This document shows, piece by piece, positions 63,662-64,000 of a stretch of 64,000 nt of DNA (within the stretch, counting starts at the first letter, position 1; the number at the start of each line of letters is the position of its first letter). Below the pieces are notes generated by a model that worked only from the letters and a program-made list of their open reading frames with translations, was not told the DNA's origin and made no database searches. The stretch lies in assembly GCF_030145185.1 (NCBI RefSeq), contig NZ_JAQYWB010000019.1, forward strand, positions 23,476 through 87,475, given 5' to 3'. A program made the position numbers and the translations under genes. This stretch comes from Desulfoluna sp. (GTDB taxonomy: Bacteria; Desulfobacterota; Desulfobacteria; Desulfobacterales; Desulfolunaceae).

Positions 63662-63788
63662 CGACGTCACCTGGGACACGGGTTAAGAAAGGCAAAAAAG
63701 AAAATGGGAGCTCTGACAGGGTGGTTGACGGGCACAAAGGAAGAGAAAACAGAGCAGCTCTTGAGGCGGCCCCTTACACAAAAAAAAA

Positions 63789-63823
63789 TGCTGCACCCCG
63801 TTATTATAAACGGAGATGCAGCA
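63789..63823 (-). terminator. Leftward terminator near the right edge
   Basis: TGCTGCA...CGTT pairs with AACG...TGCAGCA around a short AT loop, with a run of eight T after it on the minus strand. It suggests a minus-strand gene lies to the right of the window. Confidence 0.6.
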
Positions 63824-63857
63824 CAAGCCAACACATCGTACAAAAAAAAGTCTTACT

Positions 63858-63990
63858 TAGCCCGGATATTTCACGAGTTGGGTGCGCTCATATGCAAGGC
63901 ATCAGAGCTGAAGATGTAGTGGTTTACCTCAAAGCTCTGATAACGCGGCAGATGAGTGCACCCGGCTCGCCCGAAGGGTGAGAAAATCAG
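63858..63990. repeat. Family-1 element with long internal inverted repeat, right side incomplete
   Basis: TAGCCCGGATATTTCACGAG at 63858 opens the copy. The following GGGTGCGCTCATATGC...GGCATCAGAGCT is mirrored by AGCTCTGATAACGCGGC...GATGAGTGCACCC, giving imperfect arms of about 35 bases around a central spacer. The second terminal repeat is not in the window, so the element may continue beyond 64000 or be truncated. Confidence 0.65.
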
Positions 63991-64000
63991 ACAGAATACC

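Larger units (their letters stand above)
63662..64000. other. Intergenic right edge with terminator and family-1 end
   Basis: No gene is supported. The edge holds a terminator hairpin at 63789-63823 and the left end of a family-1 element at 63858. Confidence 0.4.

Overview
The window reads as a chromosomal segment of a moderately GC-rich, strictly anaerobic Gram-negative bacterium, most likely a deltaproteobacterium (Desulfobacterota, Desulfobacteraceae-like). This is inferred from gene content: an oxygen-sensitive 2-hydroxyacyl-CoA dehydratase system, a corrinoid protein with a methyl-pterin methyltransferase, Fe-dependent alcohol dehydrogenase, several radical SAM or Fe-S proteins, LPS acyltransferase, TolC/RND efflux and many sensory proteins. 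No rRNA, tRNA, CRISPR array, prophage or complete insertion sequence was recognised.

Layout. 0.3-4.2 kb: an activase plus two 2-hydroxyacyl-CoA dehydratase-type subunits in one operon closed by a strong terminator. 4.3-7.9 kb: FxsA, a ChaN-type lipoprotein, then an HxlR regulator divergent from an Fe-alcohol dehydrogenase. 8.3-11.6 kb: an NAD-salvage cluster (pncB, pncA) followed by a three-domain HAD/Nudix-like/winged-helix protein that looks like a fused NrtR-type regulator. 12-18.5 kb: zinc-ribbon mini-protein, endonuclease IV, RlmN-like enzyme with a tandem ribbon-helix-helix protein, divergent Hsp20, DEAD-box helicase, acylphosphatase, thioesterase. 18.7-24 kb: cmoA-cmoB and a 176-aa companion, an EamA transporter, an M20 amidohydrolase. 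24.8-28.2 kb: a three-gene pilin / membrane protein / GAF-containing PilB-GspE ATPase operon. 28.2-33 kb: rhodanese-ferritin fusion, lauroyl-type acyltransferase, HD-GYP protein, radical SAM protein.

33.4-38 kb: a corrinoid protein and methyltransferase pair, mltG, a 21-copy heptamer repeat, nagZ. 38.3-43.7 kb: two paralogous FapA/DUF342 proteins carrying one or three N-terminal MshEN-like modules; the larger is split by a frameshift at a run of nine C. 44-48.8 kb: MarR regulator, flavin-barrel/ferredoxin fusion, NhaC-type antiporter, FKBP isomerase, LUD-domain protein. 49.2-53 kb: glycosyltransferase plus methyltransferase pair, GNAT protein, membrane protein. 53.3-59.1 kb: adaptor-RND-TolC efflux operon. 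60-63.7 kb: a sigma-54 activator convergent with a hybrid histidine kinase.

Two families of dispersed non-coding repeats run through the window. Family 1 (59943-60056, 11556-11692, and single ends at 34999, 47230 and 63858) has imperfect terminal inverted repeats beginning TA(A/G)CCCGGATATTT. Family 2 (16069, 21004, 24094, 24291, 36601, 43748, 57674) carries GCCTCCGGCGGC at its ends and an internal AAACTTTT/AAAAGTTT palindrome. Both look like small non-autonomous elements; one family-1 copy abuts the stop codon of the NrtR-like fusion and one family-2 copy supplies the 3' end of the helicase gene.

The strongest candidates for undescribed biology are the HAD-NrtR fusion beside pncBA, and the MshEN-repeat/FapA paralogue pair with its homopolymer frameshift. 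These sit in the same window as a GAF-MshEN pilus-type ATPase and an HD-GYP protein, so a shared cyclic-di-GMP link is possible but not shown.
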